Assembly (NCBI GenBank): GCA_033977485.1
Contig: CM066984.1
Coordinates: 33,709,501 to 33,773,500 of the forward strand
DNA length: 64,000 nt
Origin: Hydrangea macrophylla
Lineage: Eukaryota > Streptophyta > Magnoliopsida > Cornales > Hydrangeaceae
Direction: 5' to 3'
Shown here: positions 21,937 to 33,363 of the stretch, in pieces
How the letters are laid out: each line of letters begins with the position of its first letter
Position numbering within the stretch: the first letter of the stretch is position 1
Notes under the pieces: generated by a model
The model's input: the letters and a program-made list of their open reading frames with translations, nothing else
Told to the model about the DNA's origin: nothing
Databases searched by the model: none
Made by a program: the position numbers and the translations under genes

Positions 21937-22867
21937 ATGGATGGATACTTCTCTCACATTGACAGGCTCAACTTTGAGTGTTTCAGATTGAACGACCTCT
22001 TCTCTTTTCGGCAGATGATTCTAAACGAAGGCTTGCTTCAGGCTGCTATTCAGTGTTAGGATCCCTCACTCCACGTCTTTCGCTTCGGCTTCCAGGAGAT
22101 CTGTCCTTTATTTGAGGAATTCAGTGCTATTCTCCACACTGACCCTTTTGCTAATCTAACAGTTCCTTTGGTGCAAGCCAGGTATGCTCAGGACCTTGCT
22201 GCTTTTCTTTATACATCCCAGAATGCGACAGGCTCTTTCATGTATGACCAACAGATTGATTTTGAGCGCCTTTCCTCCGTCTATGCTCCCATGGGGGACT
22301 CTTATGATGGCTGATACAAGATCATTCGGTGCAATGCTTTATCGATAGCTATGCTCTCTTACTTCCTGTTTTAGTCATCTTCTGACATTCTCATACCCAT
22401 TATTTGCAGTCTACAGGAGATGAAAAGTGCCATCATGTTTATCCTTGGTGAGACCTTGATGGGATTAGATCGTGCTTATGCTGCTGGGGCCATGTTAATT
22501 GTGGGAGCACCTTTCGTCTTATAGGTTTGGCTCATGGAGTGCCTAGATCTCTTCATACACCCTTCTCTGCAGATCACTTCCCTATGATCGTATAGAGAAT
22601 CACCACTTATTCCATTCTGTCGATGCTTGGCTCGGATGGCTTCAGGGCCTTTCTCCCGACGATATCTGTTGGGTCTGCCCGCGGTGGACCTACCGCTCTG
22701 TCGTAGTACGACTTCTTGGGCGGCCTGGTATCTAGTTATCTGGCTTATATGCTACTACTTTCTATGTTCCTGGTCGGGTGGTTCATTAGCACAAACTTCT
22801 CCAGGATATTACTGAGGATATCACTGCAGATTTCGCGAGGAGTTCAGTCATGTGTCTTCCACCGTGA
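21937..22867 (+). pseudogene. Antisense DUF7745-like plant repeat gene, decayed
   Basis: It is read in one frame with several internal stops (first TAG at about 22058). It begins MDGYFSHIDRLNFECF, then DPSLHVFRFGFQEICPLFEE, LGETLMGLDRAY and DDICWVCPRWTYRSVVVR, ending near LQDITEDITADF. The pattern (a conserved FRFG..E..P.FEE block, then a central helical block and a YVPGRV-like end) matches the plant repeat-associated family I remember as DUF7745; the name is from memory. No intron is evident. It is antisense to Tat C, in tandem with the PMD gene, and preceded by its own LTR-like array. Biochemical function is unknown. Confidence 0.6.
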
Positions 22868-23642
22868 AAGCCTTTGCTGAGGCCTGGTATGACAAGTGAC
22901 AGCTCCCTTTCTGAGAACTCCTGCTTCAATTGTGCCTACTACTGAGTACCTTCTGTAGATCCAGACCATGGCTGAGAGACAACTATATAGACATACACAG
23001 ATGAAAGGAAAACATGATAGAGCTTTATTTTACAAAACTTCTGACAAATCTTGACTACTTTCCTGCACTTTTGAATGTGATTTCCTTTTTCCTTCCAAAG
23101 AATATTTTTATGTGTTTAGAAAATTTTCTCACATGTTCAATCAATGTATTCACTCTTTCGATCTATCTTTAGGTTATGAAAATGTTCCTTTCAAAAAATC
23201 TCTTTTTGGCTTTTGTTACTTTACTTCAAATCTTGCTTAGAACTTTAATCATTCTATCCATGAATTCTCATTTGTTCTGTTATAGTACTTATTTGATAGC
23301 CAGGGGATCCCAAGACGGGTAAATATCTGGGTTCTTTGGATAGCAAAAGGAGTTTGCCCCTTGTTATGAGGCTCTGAAGCAGTTCCGGGCAAACGCAAGT
23401 TTGCCCCTAGCTTAGCACAGGGATTCTCTTTAGGTTTTTTTTTATGGACCGAAGGCTAATGAAGATCCTGCCTACTTATCCCTGAGTGGGCATCAGGTCC
23501 TCAGTAGTTCGGTTTAAGGCCTAACAGAAGTGCCACTTGGGCAATTATTAATGACCAAACCAAGTAGGTTGCCTACGTATCCCCGTGTGGGAATCAGGTC
23601 GACCATAGTTCATCATGGTAGGAGGTTTTGAAAGGAATGGTT
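22868..23642 (-). other. Tat C post-pol noncoding sequence with repeated cis words
   Basis: No gene. It contains two copies of a word also found in Tat B: GCCTACTTATCCCTGAGTGGG (23470-23490) and GCCTACGTATCCCCGTGTGGG (23571-23591), each followed by an ATCAGGTC word. It also has AGTTTGCCCC/GGGCAAAC words at about 23350-23420 that resemble the polypurine tract. Confidence 0.6.
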
Positions 23643-24720
23643 TCAAGCAAAATACTTTTTGAGGCGATCGAGGTTAATTGGCTGTTTAAATTCAACCCCG
23701 TCTAGGACCATAAGATAGGCAGCCCCTTTAGAAAGGAGAGCCTTGATGATGTATGGCCCGACCCAGTTGGGTTTGAATTTTCCTCTGGGGTCATAAACAG
23801 GCACGTTTAGTTCTTTGAGGACCAGGTCACCCTCAGCAAGCTTCCTTGGGCAGACCTTTTTATTGAAAGCATGAGCTATCCTCTTCTGATATCCCCGAGT
23901 ATGGTTTATTGCAGCCAACCTCTTCTTATTGATCAACATCAACTCCTTGTACCTTCCCCGTGTCCACTCTAGTTCAGTCACTTCACATTTTGCTAAAACC
24001 AGAAGATAGGGTATTTCTACCTCTATTGGAAGGACATCCTCCATCCCATAGACCAAAGAATATGGTGTGGCTCCCATAAAGGTTCTTACGGAGGTTCGGT
24101 ATCCTCATAGCGCAAACGATAGTTTCTCGTGCCAATCCTTATACGTGTCTGTTGTTTTCCCCAAGATTGCTTTAATATTCTTATTTGCTGCTTCTACTGC
24201 CCCATTCGTTTATGGTCTGCACGGGGAGGACTAGTGCCGGGTTATCTTGTATTTCTCTAGGAGCGGGATGACCTCACCTTGGAAATGACTGTTGTAATCC
24301 AAAATAAACTCATTTAGAACCCCATATCTGCAGATTATGTTCTTCTCTATAAAATTCACCACATCTTTAGCATTTAAAGCCGCATATAACGCAGCCTCCA
24401 CCCACTTAGTGAAATAATCGATTGCCATAATTATATACCGATGTCCATTAGAGGATTTTAGAACTATTTCACTGATAATATCAATACCCCACATGTAAAA
24501 TGGCCAAGGCGTTGTCATGCTATAGAGTTGGGAAGAGGGGGTATGCATCAGATTTGCATGGATCTGGCACTTGTGGCATCTCCTGACATACTCATAGCAA
24601 TCTCTATCTAGGGTTGTCCAGTAATACCCTAGCCAAATTATCTTCTTTTCCAACATATGCCTACTCATGTGTGGTCCACAGACTCCTTCGTGTATTTCCT
24701 CCATCATTTTCTTAGCCTCC
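23643..24720 (-). pseudogene. Tat C integrase, broken
   Basis: Element-strand frames 24707-24231 and 24077-23643 together cover integrase. The zinc-binding N-terminus (H..H, then CHKC in RRCHKCQIHANL) is present. The first catalytic Asp lies in MWGIDII, and the second sits in a changed DYNSHFQ context. The C-terminal part GATPYSLVYGMEDVLPIEVEIP to NLDRLKKYFA closes the frame. The segment that should carry the catalytic Glu (24231-24077) is frame-disrupted. Confidence 0.85.
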
Positions 24721-24964
24721 CTTCCATATAAACACTCTAAATTATACCCGGTGTACTATTTCTTCCATAGCTTGTCTGCGTAGATCATAAATTGGGCTGA
24801 GAATCTTCGAATTGCTTTTATATCTTACTCTAAAGCTCCTTCGGGATACTTTCCTTCCTTGATGAAATTCCAAACATCCTCGTACCAAGGCATTTTCCCT
24901 TCCTCTTCTAGGGCTGCGATCATCTCAAATGAGGGTTGGTTCCTTATCTCTATGGATAGTGGGA

Positions 24965-25480
24965 TCATGGTGACTCCTGAAGGATTTGTATCATCAAGGC
25001 TAGGGTTGCTAGGGAATCAGCCAACTGGTTCTCTTCTCTAGGGAGGTAATAGAATGATATCTTCGTGAACTGCAGTTTCAAGCTCTCCAAGTAGTTGTGG
25101 TAAGGTCTCAACTTCTCATGTTTTACCCTCCAATCACCGCATACTTGGGATATGATCAAATTGGAATCTCCAAAAATGTTGATCCTTTCAACTCTCAAGG
25201 CCAATGCTGCTTCCATCCTAATTATGCATGCATCATACTCTGCCGTGTTGTTGGTTGAGTTGTACTTAAGCTTGACGGCTAATGGGGTAGAGGTCCCGTC
25301 TGGTTCTACAAGGATGATTTCAACCCCATAGCCTAATTGATTGGCTACTCCATCGAAGTACATCTTCCACAGATTCTCCTTTATCCCCATCACTCCTTCA
25401 TTTGGGAATCGAAACTCATCCTTCTCCTTGGATTCTATCGCAAGATCGGCCAGGTATTCGGTGACATCTCTCCCTTTCAC
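24965..25480 (-). pseudogene. Tat C second (archaeal-type) RNase H
   Basis: The frame reads WKMYFDGVANQLGYGVEIILVEPDG, then NNTAEYDACIIRMEAAL, FGDSNLIISQVCGDWRVKHEKLRPY and EENQLADSLATLA. This is the second RNase H typical of Tat elements, placed between the retroviral-type RNase H and integrase. The expected D-E-D-D residues are visible (FDG, AEYDA, GDSN, LADSLA), although the surrounding pol is interrupted. Confidence 0.88.
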
Positions 25481-25547
25481 GGATTTGGAGTAACATACTT
25501 GATATCGAACTCATGTAGCATCATGGTCCATCGGGAGATCTTGCTGG

Positions 25548-27100
25548 TCAGAACTGGTTTTCCAAATAGGTATTTGAATGGGTCAATTCGGATATTAGGG
25601 TTACGGGAAAAGCTAACATATAGTGCCTAAGGCGACGGGTACACCAGATTAGGACCCAACATGCTTTCTCTAAGGGTGAATGTTTTAGCTCGTATCCGGT
25701 CATCCTCTTGCTTAAATAATAAATGTCTTTTTCCACGCGCCCCTCTTTTCCTTCTTGGGTCAACATACACTCCATTGAATCCTTGGACACAGAAAGGTAT
25801 AGCAATAAAGGCCTTCCGGGTGAGTGCGGTGATTGGACAGACGGGTTTTGGAGATAGGTTTTAATTTTATCGAAGGCTTGTTGGCATAGGGTATCCCACT
25901 CAAAATTTTTTCCTTTTATAAGCAGATGGAACAACGGGTCACATGTCAGGGAGAGTTTTGAGATGAAACGGCTTATGAACTATATTCTACCCAAAAAATC
26001 CTCAATTCTTTCTTATTCTTTGGCGGCTGCATTTCAACTATGGCTTTTATTTTGGTCGGGTCCACCACTATTACCCTCTGAGTGATAAGGAATCCTAACA
26101 GCTTCCCTGTGGTGACTTCAAAGGTCCACTTTTGCGGGTTCAACCTCATTCTAAATTCTCTCAATCTCCCAAAGAATTTCCTTAACGCCTAAGTGTCCTC
26201 CTCTCTCCTTAGATTTCACAATCATATCATCCATATAGACTTCTACCTCCTTATGGATTATGTCGTGCAGTAATGTAGTAGTGGCCCGTTGATACATTAC
26301 CCCTGCATTCTTGAGCCCAAAAGGCATTACCCTATTGCAATATGTTCCCCATGGTGTGATAAAAGTGGTTTTCTCTCTATCCTCGGGCGCCATGAGAATC
26401 TGGTTATAACCTGAGAACCCATCCATAAAAGACAAGAGTTCATGCCCCCGGAGTGTTATCGACTAGCACGTCGATATGAGGTAAAGGGAAATTGTCTTTA
26501 GGGCTTGCTTTGTTTAAATCTCGAAAGTTGATGCATACCCTGACACGACCATCCTTTTTTGGAACTGGTACAATGTTGGCAATCCACTCCGGATACTCAG
26601 TGACCATCAAGAATCCAGCTTTTAACTGCTTTTCAACTTTGTCTTTAACTTTAAGTGCCTATTCAGGCCTCATTCGCCTCAATTTTTGTTTCATTGGTTT
26701 TGAATTAGGAAAGAGGGGGATATAATGTTGGACTATCTCTGGATCGACACCTGGCATATCGTTATAAGACCATGAAAAAACATCTTTGAATTCATTTAAT
26801 AGATTGATCAATTCTTTGCTTTCTTCATTGCTAAGTGTAGAGCCAATAAAAACATTTTGAGGTTCATCTTCATTTCCTAGATTGATTGTTAGAGTGTCTT
26901 CAATGATTTTACATGCAGATTCTTTTTCTTTTTCAATTAATTTTTTCAATTTAATTGGTATTTCATGATCATCATATTCATCACATTCATTAAGCACATT
27001 CGAGTAGGCAGAATTAGTCATACTTTCATTGATTTTGTTCGGGGTGATTACAACAGATATATCAATAGTAAGATGCCTCATTTGGGCCATTACAGACTTC
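25548..27100 (-). pseudogene. Tat C reverse transcriptase and RNase H, broken
   Basis: The fragments in element order are as follows. 27090-26659 is the RT entry (ELINLLNEFKDVFSWSYNDMPGVDPEIVQHYIPL). 26435-26151 is the RT core (MSFMDGFSGYNQI, FGLKNAG and the catalytic YMDD in EVYMDDMIVKSKE). 26164-25973 is the thumb (LNPQKWTFEVTTGKLLGF). 25934-25548 is the retroviral-type RNase H (PLLLYLSVSKDS, LSKRMTGYELKHSPLEKACW). Several stops and frame changes separate them. A G-rich run at 27101-27117 marks the junction with gag-protease. In Ogre elements an intron lies near this junction; I see no clear one here. Confidence 0.88.
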
Positions 27101-28134
27101 GGGGAGGGGGGGGGGGGTACCTATCACTAAACTCAAAGACCCATTCTTTGTTGACTGCTTGCTTCAGCTCCACAGTGTGGCAGCCTGGCAGATTCCCTGT
27201 TCCTATCTCGGCTTCTCCTCCTGTCACTGTTTCCTCAGGTTCTTCCATGTCGTTCCCTTCGTCCTCATTTTGCACTTCTTCCACCGTGCCCTCGACGTAT
27301 TCTTTCTCGTCCTTGGTTCCTATAACCCTTTCTTGGCCCTTTTTCTCGACTTTTACGCTTCTTGCACCCAACAAGTTTTACATAGCTGGTCCCTCTACTA
27401 CACCGATCCAATCTTTAACAGTGGCAGATTTCGCGGGGACCTGTAGATATGGGTCTTCATACTTAGAGAATTCATGTGGGAAGAAAATCTCAAACCCTAG
27501 CTTTAAGCAATTGTCCTTCCGATCAACCCATGGTTCTGGGAAGCCACAAAAGGGGAAATCTCTCCCTCCTTCACAAAGTAACCGTTGAGCGTTTTCTAGT
27601 ACGGGACCAATGATGCATCGACTGCCTTCTTTTTTTCCCCTAGTTTCTTATTTGACGGCCGATAGCCTAGACCATGAGTGTGAGTCTGGGTGGGGATCTT
27701 CGGGAACTCCGGCAGACCATGATGATTATTTCCTAGTCCAATGCCCAGAAAGAAACCCATCTTTTTCATGATCCCTGCTACTAGCGGGCTTGCATACTGA
27801 TCAAAGTAGAGCGGCAGGAACTCCCTTGGCTTGGCTTCTTCCAACATGTTAATAAACTCAAATCCTCCCAAATTTGTTCCTCCTTCTTGTAGTTGTACTT
27901 CCAAAACTAGTGCACTTGACGAAGCTTCAGACGGGCGGACCCAACTATCCCCAAGGATATCGCAGACCTTGTTTTTCCAAACACACTTGACCTTATAATG
28001 AATGGTATATGGTATGGCACCTAGACTGTCCAACCATGGCCTACCCAGCAACAAATTGAAAGAGGCGGAGATGTCAATGACCTAGAATTTGGCTTCTCTA
28101 TCTACGGACCCGATGGTGAGATTGAGGAGGATTA
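27090..28134 (-). pseudogene. Tat C gag-protease, C-terminal fragment
   Basis: It continues the protein from the segment at 62218-64000, the two being separated by chromovirus D. It carries the protease end (NLLLGRPWLDSLGAI), then the G-patch (AGIMKKMGFFLGIGLGNNHHG) and the tail DEKEYVEGTVEEVQNEDEG. The tail is longer than that of Tat A, showing that A is truncated there. Stops and a frameshift near 27600 make it a pseudogene. Confidence 0.88.
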
Positions 28135-28824
28135 TGTCATACCCTGGAGCAGCAAAAATAGAGAAAAATAAATTTCCTTTTTGGGTCCATAGGGAATGAC
28201 TAGTGAATGTCACTAATGATCCACACCACACAGTAATAGTTTAACTGAAACAACCAGAATAGTAAATAACTGAATATATAAAACAATTCTATCTATTACA
28301 AAACATCAGAGTGTGGTCCAAAGGATCACAACAGGTCTGGAGACAACATATGCCCAAGTACCCCTTAACACGAAACAAAACAGAGCTCAACAGAAATAAA
28401 TAAATGTAACTATCCTCAAATCTTTAGCTGGTGTAAGGATAGTCGTCAGCATAATACTCCTCTCCCGAATAACCAGCATCAGTGGGGCCATCCTCTGCAT
28501 AGTCTAACTTCGGGTTATAGCCATCACCATAAGTTCCAGCACCTGCATTGTTAAGGACAGGGTAGTCTGGACGGGGAATGTCCAGGCAATAAGGCCGTCA
28601 GCTTACTGAAAGTTGAGTGAGAACTAACTATAGAAGTAACGTAATTACCAGTCCTGAACGATAATAAGTAGTGATATTAATAATATCTTCTCCTCTGTTA
28701 TTCAGACACATCATAAACCGATTCTCATCGACTACCAACTCTAGAGCTGACTATACCAATACCAATTGACTATCTCGAACTGATTATATCATCACAATAT
28801 ACCAGTGCTCTTGTTCACTGCTAT

Positions 28825-29065
28825 ACCGCTTTTAAAAACACTTGCAAGCTGATACATCGTTCTCATATAACGACTGGTCTACGGACGTACCAATACTCTT
28901 GTTCATCGCTTTTAAGAACTCTTACTATTCACCGCTTTTAAGAACGCTTGCGAGTATTGTACATACATAGCTCTGGTAAATACAAACCATGGGCGTGCCA
29001 TATCTACTCTTGTTCAGTACTTTTAAGAACTCTAATTGTTCACCGCTTTTAAGAACGCTTGCGAG
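28825..29065 (-). repeat. CGCTTTTAAGAAC / CTTGCGAG short repeats in D LTR
   Basis: Several copies of TTGTTCACCGCTTTTAAGAA plus CTTGCGAGTA lie at irregular spacing. The same set is in the other LTR at about 56310-56575. Function is unknown. Confidence 0.7.
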
Positions 29066-29424
29066 TACTGTGTACCCATAATTCTCACGATCCTGATTAA
29101 ATCCTTGTTACACACTTATCGGATTCAACCTGAGCGAATCATCAGCTCGACTCGCATAACCTCAATGATAACCAATAACCCACTGACTCAAACACCAGTT
29201 ACTCAATGCTACCCACAGTTATTATCTCAAATCCTTATCTCATTATCGCATCATATAATTACTGACGTTCTTAACCTGACTGCTTTACTCACCATATTAT
29301 CTCAATCTCATTATCATACCCCATTACCTTTGTAATTCATAATATCACATAATAGAAACGTGAAACAATAATTAAACAACTACACATTATGATTCAAAGC
29401 TTAAGGAACACATCCATGTTCTGC

Positions 29425-29600
29425 CAGGTTCGATCAATTGAAGTCATCTCAATCGCTTGAAGGAAAGTGATGTTCGATCGATTGAAGTATTCTCAATCGA
29501 TTGAAGTCAAGGTGGTCTCAATCGATTGAATACTTTCGATCGATTGGGACTCAGTGATGTTCGATCGATTGAACTCAGTTCGATCAGTCGAACTACGTCT
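29425..29600 (-). repeat. TCGATYGA cluster 1 in D 3' LTR
   Basis: About nine words of the TTCGATCGATTGAA family, on the downstream (R/U5) side of the TATA region. The copy in the other LTR is at about 61305-61480. Confidence 0.8.
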
Positions 29601-30074
29601 CCTATAGATTCTACAATGAACGTACAGAATATGATAGGGGGTGTTTGGGTCCATATTAAAATGTCCAGAACTTGTAAAATATCAAAACTAAGATACCGAG
29701 TGAGTTTGGAACTCACCAAAAGATCATAAGGGCACATTGGGCAAGCTTTAGCTTCTTCGAGCAATAATGGTGTCTCCTCTCTCTCTCTCCTCTGTCTCTA
29801 CGTCTCTTCTTTCTCTCTCTCCGTCTCCTCCTCTTTTTCCTCTTCTTCTTCTCCTTTTTGTCTCTATCTCTCTCTAACTGTGAGTATATATAAAGGGGTG
29901 TGTGTGTGTATATATAGTGGTATGAGTATATATATATATATGTATAAACACACACAAGCACACAAACTCTCTCAAGTTCAGCAAACACTCATACCACACG
30001 AGCACAAACATATATATAGAGGGGAAAGGGTGCAGGTGGCTGATTTTGTGAGAAACCTGGGAATACAAATGATT

Positions 30075-30270
30075 ACAAGTTCGATCGATTAAATGGAGTT
30101 CGATTGCTCGAGGTCAGTTTGGCCAAGTTTGATCGATTGAAGAGAAACTGATCGATTAAAGTGGGGACCATGTCATAATTCAGGTCGGTAGAGTTTTGAT
30201 CGTTCGAACAGGGTTCGATCGCTTGAACTTTGGAAATGCTCGATCGCTCGAACTAACTTCGATTGATCGA
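30075..30270 (-). repeat. TCGATYGA cluster 2 in D 3' LTR
   Basis: A second set of the same words lies on the upstream (U3) side of the AT-rich TATA region. The other LTR has it at about 61940-62140. Confidence 0.8.
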
Positions 30271-30350
30271 AGGTAGAATTCCAGGAACGAACAAGGAAAG
30301 TATATAGAATCTCTGTGCATAAATACTTATTGACAATACAGGGTATTACA

Positions 30351-30378
30351 TCATCCACCACTCAACAAAAGATTTCAT
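30351..30378 (-). promoter_or_regulatory. Chromovirus D polypurine tract region
   Basis: On the element strand a GAGGATGAAATCTTTTGTTG word is followed by GAGTGGTGGATGA, directly before the LTR. This T-box plus purine layout is the usual Tekay/Del end. A very similar one precedes the F LTR at 36673-36701. Confidence 0.75.
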
Positions 30379-32006
30379 CCTCGAAATCAGAAGCATACAG
30401 AGTTTAAATAAAAATAGAAACCTCTCATGCATCTTTGATTCTAGCTCCCACGAAGCTTCTCCTTCATCATGATGCTTCCACTGAATCTTTACTAACGGAA
30501 TCTCCTTGTTCCTGAGCTTCTTGATCCCACGGTCTAGAATGTGAACTGGCCCTTCGTTGAACATAACATTGTCATTGACTTCAATATCCTCGAAGTTGAT
30601 CTCATGCACGGGGTTATGGGTACACTTTCTCAGCATACTAACGTGAAAAATGTTGTGCACTCCTGACATCTTTGGCAGCAACGCAAGGTGATAAGCAACC
30701 TTTCCAACACGCTCTAGAATCTCGAACGGTCCAATGAATCGCGACAATAACTTGCCTCTCTTCTGACCAAATCTGACAATGCCTCAAACATGTGAAACCT
30801 TGACCAGCACATAATCTCTAACGGCAAATTCTAAGTCTTTGCATCACTTGTTAGCATAACTCTTATGTCGGGTCTAAGCTGCCTTCATCTTCTCACGTAC
30901 AATTTGAATCTTCTCGTTGGTCTCTCGTACCATCTTTGGACCAAGAAGTTGAGTATCTCTGACTTCAGCCCAAAACAACGTCGATCAACAAGGTCTTCCG
31001 TACAAAGCTTCGAACGGCGCCATTCCTATGCTCGAATGATAACTGTTGTTGTAGGCGAATTCAATCAAAGGTAAGCGTGTCTCCCAAGAATTCTCAAAAT
31101 CAATAACACAAGCGCATAGCATGTCCTCCATCACTTGATTGACTCGTTCAGTCTGACCATCGGTCTATGGATGAAAGGCTGAACTCAAGTTTAATGTTGT
31201 TCCCATTGCTGTTTGGAGACTCTTCCAAAATTCTGCAGTAAAACGCAAATCTCGATCTGACACGATAGAAATAGGTACTCCGTGTAACTATACTATGTGC
31301 TATAGATACATTCGGCTCAAATGTTCTACAGGATAAATCATGCTGTAGGCGATAAAATGTGCCGTCTTTGTAAGTCGATCCATGATTACCCAAATAGCAT
31401 CGTGGTTCTGTTGTGACTTCGGCAATCCTACCACAAAATCTATGGTGATGTGTTCCCATTTTCATTGAGGAATCGGTAACGACTGTAGAAGTCCAGGTTG
31501 TTTCTGATGTTCTGCCTTCACTTGCTTACAAGTAAGACATTGAGCTACATACTCAGCTACTTCTCGCTTCATTACTTCCCACCAAAAATTTCTCTTCAGA
31601 TCCTTGTACATCTTTGTACCTCCCGGATGAATAATCATTCATGACTTATGTGCTTCATCCAATATTTCCTTATGGAGATTTCCTTTGTCAGGTACACAAA
31701 ATCTACCTTTACATCATAAGGCTTCGTCTGTACTAATACTCCAGATTTTTGGTTCCTTTGTTGACATCTTCGCGAACCATAACTTCAAATCTTCCGTCGT
31801 TTGTTGAGCTGCTATGGTATGACTGATCAAAGTTGGCTGTACTATCAAACATCCAAATTGTTGTCTTTCCATTAGTTATACTGGATGAAGCTCCAATTCA
31901 GCTAACACTTCCAATGCTTTCCATTCCCGAATTAGTAATGCAGCGATCACTAGTTGAGGTTTACGACTTAGAGCATCTGCTACGACATTCGCTTTACCTG
32001 GATGGT
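30353..32006 (-). pseudogene. Chromovirus D integrase with chromodomain, and end of RNase H
   Basis: It starts with the end of RNase H (HHPGKANVVADALSRKPQLV, about 32000-31940) exactly where Tat B interrupted it. The zinc-binding part (MYKDLKRNFWW, CLTCKQVKAEHQKPG-like, about 31620-31490) and the integrase core follow ([36 protein letters not shown]). Next come RFIGPFEILERVGKVAYHLALLP and a C-terminal chromodomain (VHILDRGIKKLRNKEIPLVKIQWKHH, about 30560-30470). Chromodomains direct chromoviruses to modified chromatin. Several in-frame stops lie between 30750 and 31850. Confidence 0.9.
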
Positions 32007-32263
32007 TGTAAACACCACAATTTTGACCAACCGTCAAATTTAGGAGAGTGTCACCTCCGTATCCGATGATGACAAGGACCGAAAAATTGAAGTATTCCAA
32101 GCTCTTCAGAAAATCTCCAAAACGCGATAAAATTTCACAGAAAGAGGAAAAATACCAGGTATTTAGGAGAATTCAGGTATAAGACATGATTTTTGGAAAG
32201 GATCTTCAAAAATAATTCGTTTCAAAAAGGGGGAAGACCTAAAAAGGGGAATCTCAGCTTAAA

Positions 32264-32592
32264 ACGGCACACGGCAGACTGCCACGGCACTGACTGAGTG
32301 CCGCGCGGCAGTCAGAGAGTGCCGGCCCGGCATTCACCAAGTGTCGCCATAAATTTCTGACTGCCGTTCACTTTTAAAGTCTGTATTTTGCAGTGCAATA
32401 CGTATGCGTATGCAAATAAGAACAAAAAACTGATAAAGTAAGACTGAGAAAAATGCGGCAATCCATTAATTGCCGCGGCATTTGATGAATGCCGTGCGGC
32501 AGTCATGGAGTGCCGCGACGGCATTCATGAACTGCCGCAGCGGCATTCACGGACTGCCGCGACAGTTTCTGGACTGCCGCGCTGGGCAGCAG
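32264..32592 (+). repeat. CGGCA palindrome array in Tat B 5' U3
   Basis: Two clusters (32264-32347 and 32455-32592) of CGGCAGTC/GACTGCCG, CGGCATTC/GAATGCCG and CACTC/GAGTG variants lie about 100 bp upstream of the TATA box. Confidence 0.88.
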
Positions 32593-32689
32593 TCTGCCTA
32601 ATTTCAGAAAGTACACATTGTACCACCAAATGAGAAAATTACACCTGTCTTTTACTCCGAATTTACTGAAATTACCTAGGTATTTTGCC

Positions 32690-32697
32690 TATAAAAG
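32690..32697 (+). promoter_or_regulatory. Tat B 5' LTR TATA box
   Basis: TATAAAAG, same context as in the A and C LTRs (GCCTATAAAAG). The B transcript should start just downstream, so F (32850) now sits in the transcribed part of this LTR. Confidence 0.75.
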
Positions 32698-32849
32698 AAG
32701 AGGTATCTTCATTGAAAAAGGGAGACAAAAAAAAAAAAAAAGAAGGGGAAACACAAAAAGACTACCATTACACCAACATTTTTGGAGAGAAAAAAAGGAG
32801 AGTTTGGAGAGTTTGAAGAAGAGTTTGGAAGATCTTCAAAGGAGAGAAA

Positions 32850-33331
32850 TGTAACAACCCTAAAATTTCTATGTAAATAATTATTTTAATTATTATTTTC
32901 AGTTAGCAATATTATATGAGTGTGCCTATGTAAGACATGTGTTTGGAAAATTTTAAGTGTTTGGTGGACATATAAATTAAATCATGAGTGAGCGCGTTTA
33001 GTTTGGAAGTTATATTTTATTAATTTATATTTGTTAAAAAAATAAAATGAAGGGTTGATATGTATTTTTGTTATATAGTGTTTACAAGCCCGCGAATGTG
33101 TTAAATAATGTAATTAACATTAAAACTTAGTACCGGGGTCATGGGTACCCATTGGGCTACTCATTTTAACACTTTGTACTGCATTCTGGGCTCATATAGG
33201 TCTCTTTTGTGAGCCCACAAGAAGAAAAACGGAATTTATATATTTTTGTGTGTTTTATTTACATGTGTTGTGTGTGTAGTGTACATATATCTTATATTAA
33301 AAACCCTAGCCACCCAAAAGAAAGAACAGAC

Positions 33332-33363
<32 letters not shown>

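Larger units (their letters stand above)
28135..30350 (-). repeat. Chromovirus D 3' LTR
   Basis: The LTR is 2216 bp, TGTAATACCC...GGGTATGACA on its strand. The 5' LTR without its nested insertion is 2217 bp and visibly similar throughout, including the ends. It holds two TCGATYGA clusters, TATA-like AT repeats at about 29884-30020, and three to four copies of CGCTTTTAAGAAC-CTTGCGAG (28825-29065). Confidence 0.95.

Noticed and set aside
23643..28134. An intact autonomous pol for mobilising Tat B
   Set aside because: Stops and frame changes interrupt RT and integrase, and the catalytic region of integrase is disrupted, so this copy cannot be the helper.
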